Assembly: GCF_900095175.1 (NCBI RefSeq)
Contig: NZ_LT606946.1
Span: forward strand, 660,058 to 724,057
DNA length: 64,000 nt
Source of the DNA: Polynucleobacter necessarius
GTDB lineage: Bacteria; Pseudomonadota; Gammaproteobacteria; Burkholderiales; Burkholderiaceae
Reading direction: 5' to 3'
In this document: positions 41,830 to 53,048 of the stretch, piece after piece
Layout: every line of letters begins with the position of its first letter
How positions within the stretch are numbered: the first letter of the stretch is position 1
Position numbers and translations under genes: made by a program
Notes under the pieces: generated by a model
Databases searched by the model: none
Told to the model about the DNA's origin: nothing
What the model saw: the letters and a program-made list of their open reading frames with translations, nothing else

Positions 41830-42285
41830 TTAAGGTAAAAATTCCTCTACACCCCGGTTGGCTAGTAAGTCAGCAAGCTCATTTCCAGGGTGGCCATTGT
41901 GTCCACGAACCCAATGCCAAGAGATCTTGTGTTCAGGGATGAGGGCATCCAACTCTTGCCATAAATCGGCATTCTTAACCGGATCCTTGCTGGCTGTCTT
42001 CCAACCTCTTTTTTTCCAACCCTCAAGCCACTCAGTCACACCTTTTTGGACGTACTGCGAGTCAGTCCAAAGTTCTACCGTGCTAGTTTGCTTCAGGGCT
42101 CGTAGCGCATGAGTGACTGCGCTAATTTCCATGCGGTTATTGGTGGTGTGCTCAGCCCCGCCATGCAAATGCTTCTCGTGGCCGCCTGAGCGTAAAACTG
42201 CCCCCCAACCACCAGGGCCAGGATTGCCTTTGCAGGCGCCATCGGTATAAATGACAATATGGGGCAGGGATTTGGTGTGAGGCAT
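41830..42285 (-). CDS. rnhA: Ribonuclease HI
   Basis: The 151-residue enzyme cleaves RNA in RNA-DNA hybrids. Catalytic residues are visible: Asp15 in [16 protein letters not shown], Glu53 in NNRMEI, Asp75 in WTDSQYV and a C-terminal Asp in GNELAD. It is followed upstream by a methyltransferase gene only 4 bases away, so both share a transcript. Neighbours gloB and mltD match the E. coli cluster. Confidence 0.97.
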   Translation of the reverse strand: MPHTKSLPHIVIYTDGACKGNPGPGGWGAVLRSGGHEKHLHGGAEHTTNNRMEISAVTHALRALKQTSTVELWTDSQYVQKGVTEWLEGWKKRGWKTASKDPVKNADLWQELDALIPEHKISWHWVRGHNGHPGNELADLLANRGVEEFLP

Positions 42286-42289
42286 TCCG

Positions 42290-43105
42290 TTAATTTACTT
42301 TGTCTTGGTTGTTGGCTAAATTCTGTCGACTTTCAGTTGCTGGGCTTAATTGGGTGAGTGCTGGAATCCGTAAACCTTGAACCTGGCCAATGAGGCGGAT
42401 GCCTTGCTGACGTTTAATGGCTGAAACTAAAAAAACTGCTCCAAAAATAGGCCACCAGCGGTTACCGGCAGGCTCCATAAAATCCATTCTACCCATGCCC
42501 GATGCACTGCTCAGGGGGAGCTTGTAGCACCCAAAATGACCACGATCTAAAGAGAAGTTCAATAGTTGCAACCAGTCTTTCACTCTGAGTAGGCTAATAA
42601 ATTGCCCGTCTCGAGGCAGGTAGGGGCTGCCAATCAATCGGCTGAGATATTGGCGCATACCCCAAAGGCTAGCCGGGTTAAAGCCCGAAATAATGAGGCG
42701 ACCCTCTGGGCGCAGGACACGCTCAGCCTCCCGCAGAATTTGATGGGGGTCCGCAGCAAACTCCAAGACATGCGGCAGTACCAATAAATCGATGGTTTCA
42801 GATGCAAAAGGCAGTTCGCTAGGATCACCTTCAACCTGATGCCAATTGAATTCGGTAAGCTGTTTTTGGCGGTCATTGGAGTGAATCAGGAGTGCATGCA
42901 AAGGCATACGGTTTTCTACCAATGTGTTGATTTGCGGCAAACCGATCTGTACGGCATAGAAACCAAAGACATCCGCTACGATCTGATTGAAGCATTTCCG
43001 CTCCCAGGCCAGCACATAGCGTCCTGGAGGTGATTGCAGCCACTTTTCCCATGAACTCCATGGTGGTGCAGGCATCTGGGATGGGGGGGGTGGGGTTGGT
43101 ATCAT
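42290..43105 (-). CDS. Class I SAM-dependent methyltransferase
   Basis: The 271-residue protein has a Methyltransf_11-type fold. The central motif [43 protein letters not shown] lies at about residues 100-145. The usual glycine-rich motif I is poorly matched in this family (relatives of YafS, encoded next to rnhA and gloB in E. coli). The substrate is unknown. It is divergent from gloB, the two starts being 7 bases apart, so they share a control region that must overlap both 5' ends. The start is ATG 43105. Confidence 0.85.
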   Translation of the reverse strand: MIPTPPPPSQMPAPPWSSWEKWLQSPPGRYVLAWERKCFNQIVADVFGFYAVQIGLPQINTLVENRMPLHALLIHSNDRQKQLTEFNWHQVEGDPSELPFASETIDLLVLPHVLEFAADPHQILREAERVLRPEGRLIISGFNPASLWGMRQYLSRLIGSPYLPRDGQFISLLRVKDWLQLLNFSLDRGHFGCYKLPLSSASGMGRMDFMEPAGNRWWPIFGAVFLVSAIKRQQGIRLIGQVQGLRIPALTQLSPATESRQNLANNQDKVN

Positions 43106-43111
43106 GGGCGT

Positions 43112-43918
43112 ATGGTGAAGAATACTTTATTGCATGTTTGGTCGATACCGGCTTTTGATGACAACTACATCTGGTGCATACATGATGGTCAATCCGCCTT
43201 GATCGTAGATCCAGGTGATTCTGGGCCAGTCTTGAAATACCTAGGGCAAGAAAACCTCACTTTGACTGGTATTTTAATTACCCACCACCATGCTGACCAT
43301 ACTGGCGGCATTCTGAATTTATTACAGGCTTTGGGATCTGTTCCAGTCTATGGTCCCGCTAGTATTGATATTCCTGGTCGTACGAACGCCATGATGGAGG
43401 GCGATAAGATTGAAGTGGCTGCGCCACGTATTAGCTTTGAGGTGTATGAGGTGCCGGGTCATACTCTAAGCCACATTGCTTACTTTGCGAATATGCAGGC
43501 CAATGTTGTTGAGCCTATGTTGTTCTGTGGCGATACTCTATTTGCCTCTGGCTGCGGCCGCTTATTCGAAGGCACGCCAACGCACATGAGCCAATCTCTC
43601 GCTAAGTTCATTGCCTTGCCGAAAAATACGCTGGTGTATTGCACTCATGAATACACCTTATCGAATATCCGATTTGCTCTTGCAGTTGAACCCAATAATG
43701 CCAACCTCATCACTTGGGCAGAAACTGCTAAGGCTCTGCGAGATCAGCATTTACCAACCTTGCCAACGACTATCGGTCAGGAATTGCAGGTGAATCCTTT
43801 TATGCGCTGTGACCAACAAGCTGTAATTGATGCAGCTATCGAGGTCTCTGGTGAAAAATTATTGCCAACGCCCGCACATGTTCTAGCGGTGATTCGGGTC
43901 TGGAAGGACCGGTTCTGA
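43112..43918 (+). CDS. gloB: Hydroxyacylglutathione hydrolase (glyoxalase II)
   Basis: This metallo-beta-lactamase-fold enzyme (268 aa) hydrolyses S-lactoylglutathione, the second step of methylglyoxal detoxification. The metal motif THHHADHTGG (His58, His60, Asp62, His63 region) is complete, and further ligands lie in VPGHTLSH, FCGDTLF and CTHEYT. Its stop overlaps the mltD start (TGATG). The frame is intact. Confidence 0.96.
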   Translation: MVKNTLLHVWSIPAFDDNYIWCIHDGQSALIVDPGDSGPVLKYLGQENLTLTGILITHHHADHTGGILNLLQALGSVPVYGPASIDIPGRTNAMMEGDKIEVAAPRISFEVYEVPGHTLSHIAYFANMQANVVEPMLFCGDTLFASGCGRLFEGTPTHMSQSLAKFIALPKNTLVYCTHEYTLSNIRFALAVEPNNANLITWAETAKALRDQHLPTLPTTIGQELQVNPFMRCDQQAVIDAAIEVSGEKLLPTPAHVLAVIRVWKDRF

Positions 43919-45322
43919 TGTTGTGGCGCTATGCGGCGATCCTATTGATTGCCGCACTCTCTGGTTGTGCGAGTACCGGAGATTGGTCTTCGGATTCCGC
44001 TGGCCAATCAGATCCACGGGCGGCAAAAGCAAAGCGGGTCAACCTCAAGAATCAATCTGTTAGCGGCATTTACGCGCCGTCAAGCAACTTGTGGATACGG
44101 ATTCGGGATGGCTTTGAGATGGAACCCATGAATACTCCTCTGGAGATTGAGCAGGTGAGGTGGTTAAGTGCTCGACCTGACTATGTGCATCGATCAATGG
44201 AACGTTCTTCGCGTTATTTGTTTTATATCGTGCAAGAAGTACATGCACGCAATATGCCGATGGAGATTGCGCTCCTCCCCTTTGTTGAGAGTGCTTTTGT
44301 GACGAATGCTAAATCCAGTGCAAAGGCCATGGGTTTATGGCAATTCATGCCAGCAACCGGAAAAGACTTTCAGCTGACGCAAAACGTTTTTAGAGACGAG
44401 CGCAGGGATGTACTGCAGTCAACTGATGCTGCCCTCGATTATTTGCAGCGTTTACATAAGCAATTTGGTAGCTGGGAGCTTGCTTTGGCAGCATATAACT
44501 GGGGTGCGGGTAATGTCGCTAAGGCTCAAAAGCGGAATCTTGCAGCGAGATTGCCAACGGATTATTTAAGTTTGAAGATGCCTAACGAGACTCGTAACTA
44601 TGTTCCCAAGCTCATGGCTTATCGTCAAATCGTTTTAGATCCAGAGGCTTATGGAATCGTCTTACCTGAATTGGAAAACCATCCTTATTTTGTGGCGGTA
44701 GACGTTGGTAGTGATATTGATGTTGATTTAGTGATTAAGTTGGCAGAGATTCCATCCGAAGAGTTCCACAATCTCAATCCGTCATTTAATAAACCAGTAA
44801 TTTTGAGCAATGCCAATCAGCAGATCTTGTTGCCTTTTGGGCATGCGGAAATCTTTCAAGAAAATCTCAAAAAATACACCAAGCCACTTTCGACCTGGAC
44901 CGCGGTGCGCATTGCAAAAACTGAGCCAGTAGATAGGGCTGCTAAGACCTTGGGGATGGGCAGATGCCTTGCGGAATATCAATGGTATTACAAAGGGGAT
45001 GCGCATTCGGGCGGGTTCAACTGTATTCATCCCCAAAACAAACAAAAATGCGGGGGATATCTCTCTGGCAATGGCTGAGAATGCCAACCTCAGTTTGCTT
45101 AAACCAGCTCTAGCGCCTAAAAAATGTGCAAAAGGGGCCAAGTGCGCATCAAGAAAGCCCTCAAAAACAGCAGCGCAGGGCAAATCTACCCCAAATAGCG
45201 CTGGCTCTCAGCATAAACACGCATCGACAGGGCTTGCAAAATCTGCGAAAAATGGAACTGCGAAAGTTACTAGCCCTGCAGCTAAGACGTCAATTGCCAA
45301 AGGAACTAGCAAAATCCAATAA
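43918..45322 (+). pseudogene. mltD: Membrane-bound lytic murein transglycosylase D, C-terminal frameshift
   Basis: The lipoprotein signal (LLIAALSGCAS, lipobox LSGC) is followed by an intact SLT domain with ESAF (catalytic Glu), AMGLWQFMPATG and ALAAYNWGAGNV. A first LysM-like segment reaches ILLPFG. Then a two-base loss near 44955-44960 breaks the frame: GLGMDADALRNINGITKGMRIRAGSTVFIPK is expected, but the annotated frame reads GMGRCLAEYQWYYK and stops at 45078. The alternative frame continues from RNINGITK to 45322 with a basic tail. The enzyme would cleave peptidoglycan glycan strands. The catalytic domain could still be made, but the last LysM and tail are replaced by about 40 wrong residues. 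Confidence 0.85.
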
Positions 45323-45357
45323 TTTCAGAATCTTTAATTTACTTATTTAGGTTGACC

Positions 45358-47241
45358 ATGTCCTATAAATCAGAACACGAACGCTCCATTAAAGACCCAG
45401 ATGGTTTCTGGGGAGAGCAGGCAAAACTCATTCATTGGGAGAAGCCATTTAGCAAGGTTCTGGATTATGCAAACCCTCCGTTTGCGAAATGGTTTGAAGG
45501 TGGCTTAACTAATCTTTGCTACAACGCAGTTGATCGCCACCTCAAAGATCGTGCGGATCAAATTGCCCTTGTTGCTGTGTCAACAGAAACAAACGTAGAA
45601 AAAGCATACACATTTAAAGAGCTCTGCAAAGAAGTCAATCGTATGGCTGCCATCTACAAAGCTAATGGTGTTCAAAAAGGCGATCGCGTATTGATCTACA
45701 TGCCGATGATTGCTGAAGCATGTTTTGCAATGCTCGCTTGCGCACGTATTGGTGCCATTCACTCTGTAGTGTTTGGTGGCTTTGCATCCCATAGCCTAGC
45801 TTCACGTATCGATGATGCAAAACCAAAGATGATTGTGACTTCAGAGGCAGGATCACGTGATGGCAAATCAGTGCCCTACAAGCCATTGCTGGATGAAGCT
45901 ATTACTTTGGCAAGTTACAAGCCAGAAAAAGTATTGATTGTGAATCGCGGTTTAACAGAGTTCACTACAGTTGCTGGACGTGATTTAGATTACGCAAGTG
46001 AGCGCCAAAAACACTTAAATGACTTGGTGCCAGTGGAGTGGGTTGATGCTACGCATCCTTCTTATATTCTGTATACATCCGGTACAACCGGCAAGCCTAA
46101 GGGCGTCCAGCGTGATACCGGTGGTTACGCTGTGGCCTTGATGTCCACCATGAACCACATCTTCTGTGGCAAGCCTGGTGAAACCATGTTTACTACTTCA
46201 GATATTGGTTGGGTTGTTGGCCATAGCTACATCATCTATGGCCCATTGCTCAATGGCATGGCTACGATCATGTATGAGGGCACACCATTGAGCCCGGATG
46301 CAGGTATTTGGTGGAAGCTGGTAGAGAAGTACAAAGTCTCCGTAATGTTCTCTGCGCCAACAGCAGTGCGTGTTTTGAAGAAGCAGGATCCTGCATTCTT
46401 AACAAAATATGATCTTTCAGCATTACGTGCCTTGTTCTTGGCAGGCGAGCCTTTAGATGAACCTACTGCAAGCTGGATTCATGATGCGATCAAGAAGCCG
46501 ATTGTCGATAACTACTGGCAGACAGAAACTGGCTGGCCTATGTTGGCAATTCAGCGTGGTGTTGAAGTGATGCCGCATAAATTTGGTTCACCTGGCGTTC
46601 CTTCATTTGGTTACAACATGAAGTTGCTTGATGATGCGACTTCAGAAGAGTTGGGTTCAGATAAGAAGGGCGTGATTGCCATCGAAGGACCTCTGCCTCC
46701 AGGTTGTATGCAAACTGTTTGGGGCGATGACAAGCGCTTTGTCAGCACCTACTGGGAAACCATTCCTGGTAAGACGATTTATTTCACCTTTGACTGGGGT
46801 ATTAAGGATGACGACGGCTATTTCTTCATCTTGGGCCGTACCGATGATGTGATTAACGTTGCCGGCCACCGTTTAGGCACTCGTGAGATCGAGGAGAGTA
46901 TTTCTGGTCATTCCAATGTTTCAGAAGTGGCGGTAGTGGGTATTGAGGATAAGCTCAAAGGGCAGGCTGCGATTGCTTTTGTGATTCCTAAGGATTCTTC
47001 CAATACCGCGACTTTGGAAGCGGAGTGCATGAAAACTGTGGATTCCACATTGGGCGCGATTGCTCGTCCTGGCCGCGTGTATATCGTTACCGCCTTACCT
47101 AAGACACGTTCAGGCAAGATTGTGCGACGTGCTCTCCAAGCAGTTGCTGAAGGGCGCGATCCTGGCGATATCAGCACCATGGAAGATCAGGCTGTTTTAG
47201 CTCAAATTAAGACCATCATCGAGCAAAGCGCAAAGTCTTAA
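45358..47241 (+). CDS. prpE: Propionyl-CoA synthetase (propionate-CoA ligase)
   Basis: This acetyl-CoA-synthetase-family enzyme (627 aa) activates propionate with ATP and CoA. The N-terminal ACAS domain is followed by the nucleotide motif YTSGTTGKPKGVQRD (about residue 238 on), whose GVQRDTGG suffix is typical of PrpE. The NYWQTETGWP core and the C-terminal LPKTRSGKIVRR with the acetylatable Lys are also present. A TTG at 45352 is in frame, but ATG 45358 fits AGG at 45349-45351 better. It is a single gene with its own strong terminator. It links to the propionyl-CoA chemistry of the damaged mmsA gene. Confidence 0.92.
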   Translation: MSYKSEHERSIKDPDGFWGEQAKLIHWEKPFSKVLDYANPPFAKWFEGGLTNLCYNAVDRHLKDRADQIALVAVSTETNVEKAYTFKELCKEVNRMAAIYKANGVQKGDRVLIYMPMIAEACFAMLACARIGAIHSVVFGGFASHSLASRIDDAKPKMIVTSEAGSRDGKSVPYKPLLDEAITLASYKPEKVLIVNRGLTEFTTVAGRDLDYASERQKHLNDLVPVEWVDATHPSYILYTSGTTGKPKGVQRDTGGYAVALMSTMNHIFCGKPGETMFTTSDIGWVVGHSYIIYGPLLNGMATIMYEGTPLSPDAGIWWKLVEKYKVSVMFSAPTAVRVLKKQDPAFLTKYDLSALRALFLAGEPLDEPTASWIHDAIKKPIVDNYWQTETGWPMLAIQRGVEVMPHKFGSPGVPSFGYNMKLLDDATSEELGSDKKGVIAIEGPLPPGCMQTVWGDDKRFVSTYWETIPGKTIYFTFDWGIKDDDGYFFILGRTDDVINVAGHRLGTREIEESISGHSNVSEVAVVGIEDKLKGQAAIAFVIPKDSSNTATLEAECMKTVDSTLGAIARPGRVYIVTALPKTRSGKIVRRALQAVAEGRDPGDISTMEDQAVLAQIKTIIEQSAKS

Positions 47242-47262
47242 ATTTCCTCTGGAAATGATCAA

Positions 47263-47298
47263 AATAAGCCCCTCAGTCATTCGACTGAGGGGCTTATT
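47263..47298 (+). terminator. Strong terminator after prpE
   Basis: AATAAGCCCCTCAGTC (47263-47278) pairs perfectly with GACTGAGGGGCTTATT (47283-47298), a 16-base stem with a 4-base loop. The symmetric arms carry A and T runs on both sides. Confidence 0.9.
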
Positions 47299-47475
47299 AC
47301 CTTCCGCTTGATTGGCTGGGAATCCAAGGGTTTATACGCAAAACTGGTACCATTGTTAGGTTCAAAACTTAATAATTTACCCTAGCGCTTAAAGACACTC
47401 ACCTCCCGCACAAACAGTCCTGGGTTGGTCTTTTTGGGGTGTTGAGCGTCGGATGGAGCAGGGACTGGAGATGGT

Positions 47476-48690
47476 TTGTCACCCTTGCTTCCTTCTTTTC
47501 CTCCCGCCGTGTTGGCTCTAGCTGACGGCACTGTGTTTCCCGGTCTGAGTATTGGCACCCCTGGCGAAACTACCGGCGAAGTCGTTTTCAATACCGCGCT
47601 CACTGGCTATCAAGAGATCATCACTGATCCTAGTTATTCACGCCAAATTGTGACCTTGACCTATCCCCACATCGGCAACGTTGGTGTGAATGGTCAGGAT
47701 GCTGAGTCGGACCAAATTCATGCGGCTGGTTTGGTCGTCAAGGATCTCTCCAAACGCGTATCCAATTTCCGCTCTGAAGAAAGTCTCGACGCCTACTTGA
47801 CCAAGGCAGGTGTAGTCGGTATCTCTGGTATCGATACTCGCAAACTTACTCGCATCCTGCGCGACAAAGGCGCTCAGTCTGGCGCAATCGTTGCAGGCAA
47901 GATGGGTGATGACGCAGAGACTCTTAGCAAGAAAGCTTTGGAATTGGCCAAAGCCTTCCCGGGCATGGCTGGTTTAGATCTGGCTAAGGTGGTGACCACT
48001 AAATCCCCATATCCATGGCGCGAAGCCGAGTGGGATCTTCATGGTCCTGACGGCAAACCTGCATACAGAACTCTAGATACCAGTAAGCCAATCAAAAAAG
48101 TCGTTGCTTATGACTTTGGTGTGAAGCGCAATATTTTGCGCATGCTCACCGAGCGTGGCTGTGAGTTAACGATTGTTCCGGCGCAAACTAGTGCTGCGGA
48201 AGTATTGGCGATGAACCCAGATGGCGTGTTCTTCTCAAACGGCCCCGGCGATCCTGGGCCTTGTGATTACGCGATTGCTGCTGCAAAAGAAATTATTGAA
48301 AAGGGTGTTCCAACATTTGGTATTTGCTTGGGTCACCAGATCATGGGCTTAGCTGCTGGTGCTAATACTTTGAAAATGAAATTTGGTCACCATGGTGCAA
48401 ACCATCCCGTAAAAGATTTAGATACTGGGCGCGTAGCAATTACATCCCAGAATCATGGCTTTGCTGTAGATGCGAATTCCTTGCCTGACAACATTCGTGT
48501 CACGCATGTATCTTTATTTGATGGATCCCTACAAGGTTTGGCTTGGAAGGATAAGCCTGCTTTGTGTTTCCAAGGTCACCCTGAGGCCTCACCAGGTCCT
48601 CATGACATTGCCTATTTGTTTGATCGTTTTGTGGAGCTCATGAATGTTAGCGATGCTGCCGCTGTTGGTAATAAAGGGGGGGGCAAATAA
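47476..48690 (+). CDS. carA: Carbamoyl-phosphate synthase small (glutaminase) subunit
   Basis: This subunit (404 aa) hydrolyses glutamine and passes ammonia to CarB for arginine and pyrimidine synthesis. The N-terminal domain begins LADGTVFPG and includes [17 protein letters not shown]. The C-terminal class I amidotransferase domain has the catalytic Cys in [12 protein letters not shown] and His/Glu in [11 protein letters not shown]. It starts with TTG: 47476 fits GGAG at 47467-47470, while TTG 47485 would give MLPSFPP, similar to relatives. The 230-base region before it contains a T-rich leader (tggtctttttggggtg) of unknown role. It overlaps carB (TAATG). Confidence 0.95.
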   Translation: MSPLLPSFPPAVLALADGTVFPGLSIGTPGETTGEVVFNTALTGYQEIITDPSYSRQIVTLTYPHIGNVGVNGQDAESDQIHAAGLVVKDLSKRVSNFRSEESLDAYLTKAGVVGISGIDTRKLTRILRDKGAQSGAIVAGKMGDDAETLSKKALELAKAFPGMAGLDLAKVVTTKSPYPWREAEWDLHGPDGKPAYRTLDTSKPIKKVVAYDFGVKRNILRMLTERGCELTIVPAQTSAAEVLAMNPDGVFFSNGPGDPGPCDYAIAAAKEIIEKGVPTFGICLGHQIMGLAAGANTLKMKFGHHGANHPVKDLDTGRVAITSQNHGFAVDANSLPDNIRVTHVSLFDGSLQGLAWKDKPALCFQGHPEASPGPHDIAYLFDRFVELMNVSDAAAVGNKGGGK

Positions 48691-51600
48691 TGCCTAAGCG
48701 TAGCGACATTAAGAGCATCCTAATTATTGGTGCTGGTCCAATTGTGATTGGACAGGCTTGTGAGTTTGACTATTCCGGTGCACAAGCTTGTAAAGCTCTG
48801 CGTGACGAAGGTTACAAAGTCATCTTGGTAAATAGCAATCCCGCAACCATCATGACGGACCCAGAGATGGCAGATGTGACTTACATCGAGCCAATCACCT
48901 GGGAAGTAGTAGAGCGCATTATTGCTACTGAGAAACCGGATGCCATTTTGCCAACAATGGGCGGTCAAACTGCCTTGAATTGCGCGCTCGATTTACATCG
49001 CGATGGTGTTCTCGAGAAATATGGCTGCGAATTGATTGGTGCTTCACCTGAAGCAATTGATAAAGCGGAAAATCGTCAAAAGTTTAAAGATGCGATGACC
49101 AAAATTGGTCTGGGATCTGCTAAGTCAGGTATTGCGCATTCGATGGATGAAGCGCACGAAGTCCAGCAACGTATTCAGAAAGAAACTGGTAGTTTAGGTT
49201 TCCCGGTGGTCATTCGCCCTTCATTCACGATGGGTGGATCAGGCGGCGGTATTGCCTATAACCGAGAAGAGTTTGAAGAGATTTGTAAACGCGGTTTAGA
49301 TCTTTCACCAACCCGTGAACTCTTAATTGAAGAGTCTCTCTTAGGTTGGAAAGAGTTCGAGATGGAAGTGGTGCGTGACCGTGCCGATAACTGCATCATC
49401 GTTTGCTCAATCGAAAACTTAGACCCGATGGGTGTGCATACCGGTGACTCGATTACTGTTGCGCCCGCACAAACCTTGACTGATAAAGAGTATCAATTGA
49501 TGCGTAATGCATCAATTGCGGTATTGCGTGAAATTGGTGTTGATACCGGCGGTTCAAACGTGCAGTTCTCGATCAACCCAGTGGATGGTCGCATGATCGT
49601 GATTGAGATGAACCCACGGGTTTCACGTTCATCGGCGCTGGCCTCCAAAGCAACGGGTTTCCCAATCGCGAAGATTGCTGCGAAGCTGGCAATGGGTTAC
49701 ACCTTGGATGAGTTGAAGAACGACATTACCGGTGGTGCAACCCCAGCATCATTTGAGCCATCCATTGACTATGTTGTGACAAAGATTCCTCGCTTTGCGT
49801 TTGAGAAATTCCCGCAAGCGGATTCTCGCTTAACAACGCAGATGAAGTCGGTTGGCGAGGTGATGGCAATCGGCCGTACCTTCCAAGAGTCATTCCAAAA
49901 AGCACTACGTGGCTTAGAAGTTGGCGTAGATGGCTTGGATGAAGTCTCTACAGACTTGGATGACATTATTCAAGAAATCGGCGAGCCAGGCCCAGATCGT
50001 ATTTGGTATTTGGCGGATGCTTTCCGTATGGGAATGGGTTTAGATGAGGTTTACAACGAGACTAAGGTAGATCCTTGGTTCTTGGAGCAGATCGAAGAAC
50101 TCATCACGATGGAAGCAGAACTTAAGCAGCGCAAGATTGATAGCCTGTCGGCGCCTGAGCTGCGCTTCATTAAGCAAAAAGGTTTCTCGGATCGTCGCCT
50201 AGCGAAATTATTGGGAGTAGATGCTTCCTCTGTTCGTGCGGCCCGTCATCGCCTCAAAGTGGTTCCTGTATATAAGCGTGTGGATACCTGTGCAGCCGAG
50301 TTCTCTACGAATACAGCGTATTTGTATTCCACCTACGAAGCAGGGCACGGTGAGTGCGAATCTCAGCCAACAAACAAAGACAAGATCATGGTCTTGGGCG
50401 GTGGTCCAAACCGTATCGGTCAAGGTATTGAGTTTGACTACTGCTGCGTACACGCTGCATTAGCAATGCGCGATGATGGTTATGAAACCATCATGGTGAA
50501 CTGCAATCCAGAAACCGTTTCCACTGACTACGACACATCCGATCGTTTGTATTTCGAGCCATTGACTCTAGAGGATGTTTTAGAAATCGTAGCCATTGAA
50601 AAGCCAAAAGGTGTGATCGTGCAGTATGGCGGCCAAACTCCATTGAAGTTGGCTTTAGATCTTGAGGCTAATGGCGTTCCGATCATCGGCACATCACCAG
50701 ACATGATCGATGCTGCAGAAGATCGTGAGCGTTTCCAGAAGTTATTGCATGAGCTGAATCTTCGTCAGCCGCCTAACCGTACAGCGCGTGCAGAAGATGA
50801 GGCTCTGAAGCTTGCCGAAGAAATTGGTTACCCATTGGTAGTCCGCCCTTCCTATGTATTGGGTGGTCGCGCCATGGAAATCGTCCACGATGGTCGTGAT
50901 CTCGAGCGCTATATGCGTGAGGCGGTCAAGGTTTCTCATGACTCACCGGTATTGTTAGATCGTTTCTTAAATGATGCAATTGAGTGCGATGTTGACTGTA
51001 TTAGCGATGGTCAACGTGTGTTCATTGGTGGTGTGATGGAGCATATTGAACAAGCTGGCGTTCACTCTGGTGACTCTGCCTGTTCATTGCCGCCATACTC
51101 ACTATCTGATGAGACGATTGCAGAAATTAAGCGTCAAACTGCTGCGATGGCCAAAGGCTTGAATGTAGTTGGCTTGATGAACGTCCAGTTTGCGATCCAG
51201 AACGTTGACGGTAAAGATATCATTTACGTTCTCGAGGTAAACCCACGCGCTTCCCGTACTGTGCCATTTGTGTCTAAGGCAACCGGTTTGCAGTTAGCCA
51301 AGATTGCTGCCCGCTGCATGGTTGGTCAGACTCTGGATCAGCAGGGCATTAAGTCAGAAGTGAAGCCTGCTTACTATTCAGTAAAAGAAGCGGTATTCCC
51401 ATTCAACAAGTTCCCGGGCATTGATCCAATCCTGGGGCCAGAGATGCGTTCTACTGGTGAAGTCATGGGCGTTGGTAAAACCTTTGGTGAAGCCTTATTC
51501 AAATCTCAGCTAGGCGTTGGCATTAAATTACCTAAGAGCGGAACTGTGGTGTTGACTGTTAAGAATGGCGATAAGCCTAAAGCGGTAGAGGTAGCTAAGC

Positions 51601-51953
51601 TCTTGCATCAACTGGGATTCCCAATGGTGGCTACTAAAGGGACAGCCGCCGCTATTGAAGCAGCTGGTTTGCCAGTTCGCGTAGTCAATAAAGTAAAAGA
51701 TGGTCGCCCACATATTGTGGACTTGATCAAGAATGGTGAAATTTCTTTAGTATTTACTACTGTGGATGAGACTCGAACAGCCATTGCGGACTCACGCTCT
51801 ATTCGTACAAGTGCACAATCTAATAACGTGACTTATTACACTACGATTAGTGCAGCACGTGCAGTAATGGATGGTTTAATGACTTCACAAAATGGCAACA
51901 AAGAGTCTCTTGAAGTGTATTCATTGCAGAATCTGCATAAGACTCTCAATTAA
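48690..51953 (+). CDS. carB: Carbamoyl-phosphate synthase large subunit
   Basis: This 1,087-residue enzyme makes carbamoyl phosphate from bicarbonate, ammonia and two ATP. Two ATP-grasp halves are evident. The first has [21 protein letters not shown] at its start, and the second begins near [22 protein letters not shown]-terminal MGS-like domain (about residues 940-1087) carries allosteric control. The full length and both nucleotide sites are intact. It is translationally coupled to carA. Confidence 0.98.
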   Translation: MPKRSDIKSILIIGAGPIVIGQACEFDYSGAQACKALRDEGYKVILVNSNPATIMTDPEMADVTYIEPITWEVVERIIATEKPDAILPTMGGQTALNCALDLHRDGVLEKYGCELIGASPEAIDKAENRQKFKDAMTKIGLGSAKSGIAHSMDEAHEVQQRIQKETGSLGFPVVIRPSFTMGGSGGGIAYNREEFEEICKRGLDLSPTRELLIEESLLGWKEFEMEVVRDRADNCIIVCSIENLDPMGVHTGDSITVAPAQTLTDKEYQLMRNASIAVLREIGVDTGGSNVQFSINPVDGRMIVIEMNPRVSRSSALASKATGFPIAKIAAKLAMGYTLDELKNDITGGATPASFEPSIDYVVTKIPRFAFEKFPQADSRLTTQMKSVGEVMAIGRTFQESFQKALRGLEVGVDGLDEVSTDLDDIIQEIGEPGPDRIWYLADAFRMGMGLDEVYNETKVDPWFLEQIEELITMEAELKQRKIDSLSAPELRFIKQKGFSDRRLAKLLGVDASSVRAARHRLKVVPVYKRVDTCAAEFSTNTAYLYSTYEAGHGECESQPTNKDKIMVLGGGPNRIGQGIEFDYCCVHAALAMRDDGYETIMVNCNPETVSTDYDTSDRLYFEPLTLEDVLEIVAIEKPKGVIVQYGGQTPLKLALDLEANGVPIIGTSPDMIDAAEDRERFQKLLHELNLRQPPNRTARAEDEALKLAEEIGYPLVVRPSYVLGGRAMEIVHDGRDLERYMREAVKVSHDSPVLLDRFLNDAIECDVDCISDGQRVFIGGVMEHIEQAGVHSGDSACSLPPYSLSDETIAEIKRQTAAMAKGLNVVGLMNVQFAIQNVDGKDIIYVLEVNPRASRTVPFVSKATGLQLAKIAARCMVGQTLDQQGIKSEVKPAYYSVKEAVFPFNKFPGIDPILGPEMRSTGEVMGVGKTFGEALFKSQLGVGIKLPKSGTVVLTVKNGDKPKAVEVAKLLHQLGFPMVATKGTAAAIEAAGLPVRVVNKVKDGRPHIVDLIKNGEISLVFTTVDETRTAIADSRSIRTSAQSNNVTYYTTISAARAVMDGLMTSQNGNKESLEVYSLQNLHKTLN

Positions 51954-51972
51954 TTTAAGTTAGGTAAGAAGC

Positions 51973-52449
51973 ATGAGCACAATTCCGATTACTAAGCGTG
52001 GCGCAGAACTCCTCAAAGAAGAGTTACATCGCTTAAAGCATATAGAGCGCCCATCAGTGATTAATGCCATCTCTGAAGCACGTGCACAGGGCGATCTTTC
52101 TGAGAACGCTGAATACGATGCTGCTAAAGAGAAACAGGGCTTCATTGAAGGTCGTATTCAGGAGCTTGAAGGAAAGCTCTCTGCAGCCCAAATTATTGAT
52201 CCAGCAACTTTGGATGTGAATGGCCGCGTAGTGTTTGGTGCGACCGTAGATCTTGAGGATCTAGAGGATGGTACAAAGCTCACGTATCAAATTGTTGGTG
52301 ATGATGAGGCGGATATTGAGCTCAATAAGATCTCTATTAGCTCACCAATTGCCCGCGCTTTGATTAGCAAAGAAGAGGGTGATGTTGTTTCAGTTCAGGC
52401 CCCTGGTGGTAATCGCGAAGTAGAAATTCTTGCGGTTCGTTACATCTAA
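51973..52449 (+). CDS. greA: Transcription elongation factor GreA
   Basis: GreA rescues backtracked RNA polymerase by stimulating transcript cleavage. The 158-residue protein has the N-terminal coiled coil ([23 protein letters not shown]) with the acidic tip segment [13 protein letters not shown], and a C-terminal globular domain ending [16 protein letters not shown]. It follows carB by 20 bases, a pairing common in proteobacteria. Confidence 0.97.
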   Translation: MSTIPITKRGAELLKEELHRLKHIERPSVINAISEARAQGDLSENAEYDAAKEKQGFIEGRIQELEGKLSAAQIIDPATLDVNGRVVFGATVDLEDLEDGTKLTYQIVGDDEADIELNKISISSPIARALISKEEGDVVSVQAPGGNREVEILAVRYI

Positions 52450-52464
52450 TACATACCAATTTAA

Positions 52465-52950
52465 ATGCAGACTTCAGAGACCTCTCATTACATTGGGGCT
52501 CAAAGACTCTTTATTCTGCTGGCAGGTTTATGGGTAGGCAGTCTTCTGGCCATAGGCTACTTAGTCGCACCAGCGATTTTTAGCACCATGACGGATCGTC
52601 AGGCGGCGGGTATGGTCGCTGGGAGCATCTTTAAGTTGGAGGCTTACCTTAGCTTGATTGTCTGTATTGGCCTCATGGTTCTGGCCAACCTCTTAGTGAA
52701 TCGTGGCCTTAATCAATACAGACTCATTCGATGGCTTTTATTAGCCATGTTGTTATGTTCCGTTGTAGCTGCTTTTGTTTTCATCCCCTGGATGAATGCT
52801 CTGAGGGATGCTGCTTTAATTCAGGGCATGCCTGTAATGCTCTCACCCTCAGCAACTTTGTTTGGCAGGCTGCATGGCGCCTCCAGCATTCTATTTATGC
52901 TGCAGAGTCTTCTGGGAATCCTCTTGGTTTGGCGACTCACTAAGAGATGA
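52465..52950 (+). CDS. DUF4149 membrane protein
   Basis: This 161-residue protein has four hydrophobic helices. They fit the DUF4149 pattern: LFILLAGLWVGSLLAIGYLVAP near the N-terminus, then AYLSLIVCIGLMVLANLLV, LLLAMLLCSVVAAFVFIPWM and a final SSILFMLQSLLGILLVW. The function is unknown. It starts at ATG 52465, 15 bases after greA, and ends before a bidirectional terminator. Confidence 0.82.
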   Translation: MQTSETSHYIGAQRLFILLAGLWVGSLLAIGYLVAPAIFSTMTDRQAAGMVAGSIFKLEAYLSLIVCIGLMVLANLLVNRGLNQYRLIRWLLLAMLLCSVVAAFVFIPWMNALRDAALIQGMPVMLSPSATLFGRLHGASSILFMLQSLLGILLVWRLTKR

Positions 52951-52995
52951 AGTCAGAGCCAAGGTAAAAGTTAAGTCAAGAGTTGAGTAATAAAA

Positions 52996-53014
52996 AACGC
53001 CGACTAGCGGCGTT
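52996..53014. terminator. Bidirectional terminator between the DUF4149 gene and yhbY
   Basis: AACGCCG (52996-53002) pairs with CGGCGTT (53008-53014) around ACTAG. An A-run precedes it and a T-rich tract (ctttattt) follows. It separates convergent genes. Confidence 0.8.
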
Positions 53015-53048
53015 CTTTATTTGGTAGCAGTGAGCTGCAATATTCAGC

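Noticed and set aside
44782-45183. Minus-strand open frame opposite the end of mltD
   Set aside because: No start signal or family features; it overlaps two frames of the broken mltD gene.
47299-47475. Regulatory RNA upstream of carA
   Set aside because: The region has T-rich and GC-rich patches but no stem or small frame that I could support.
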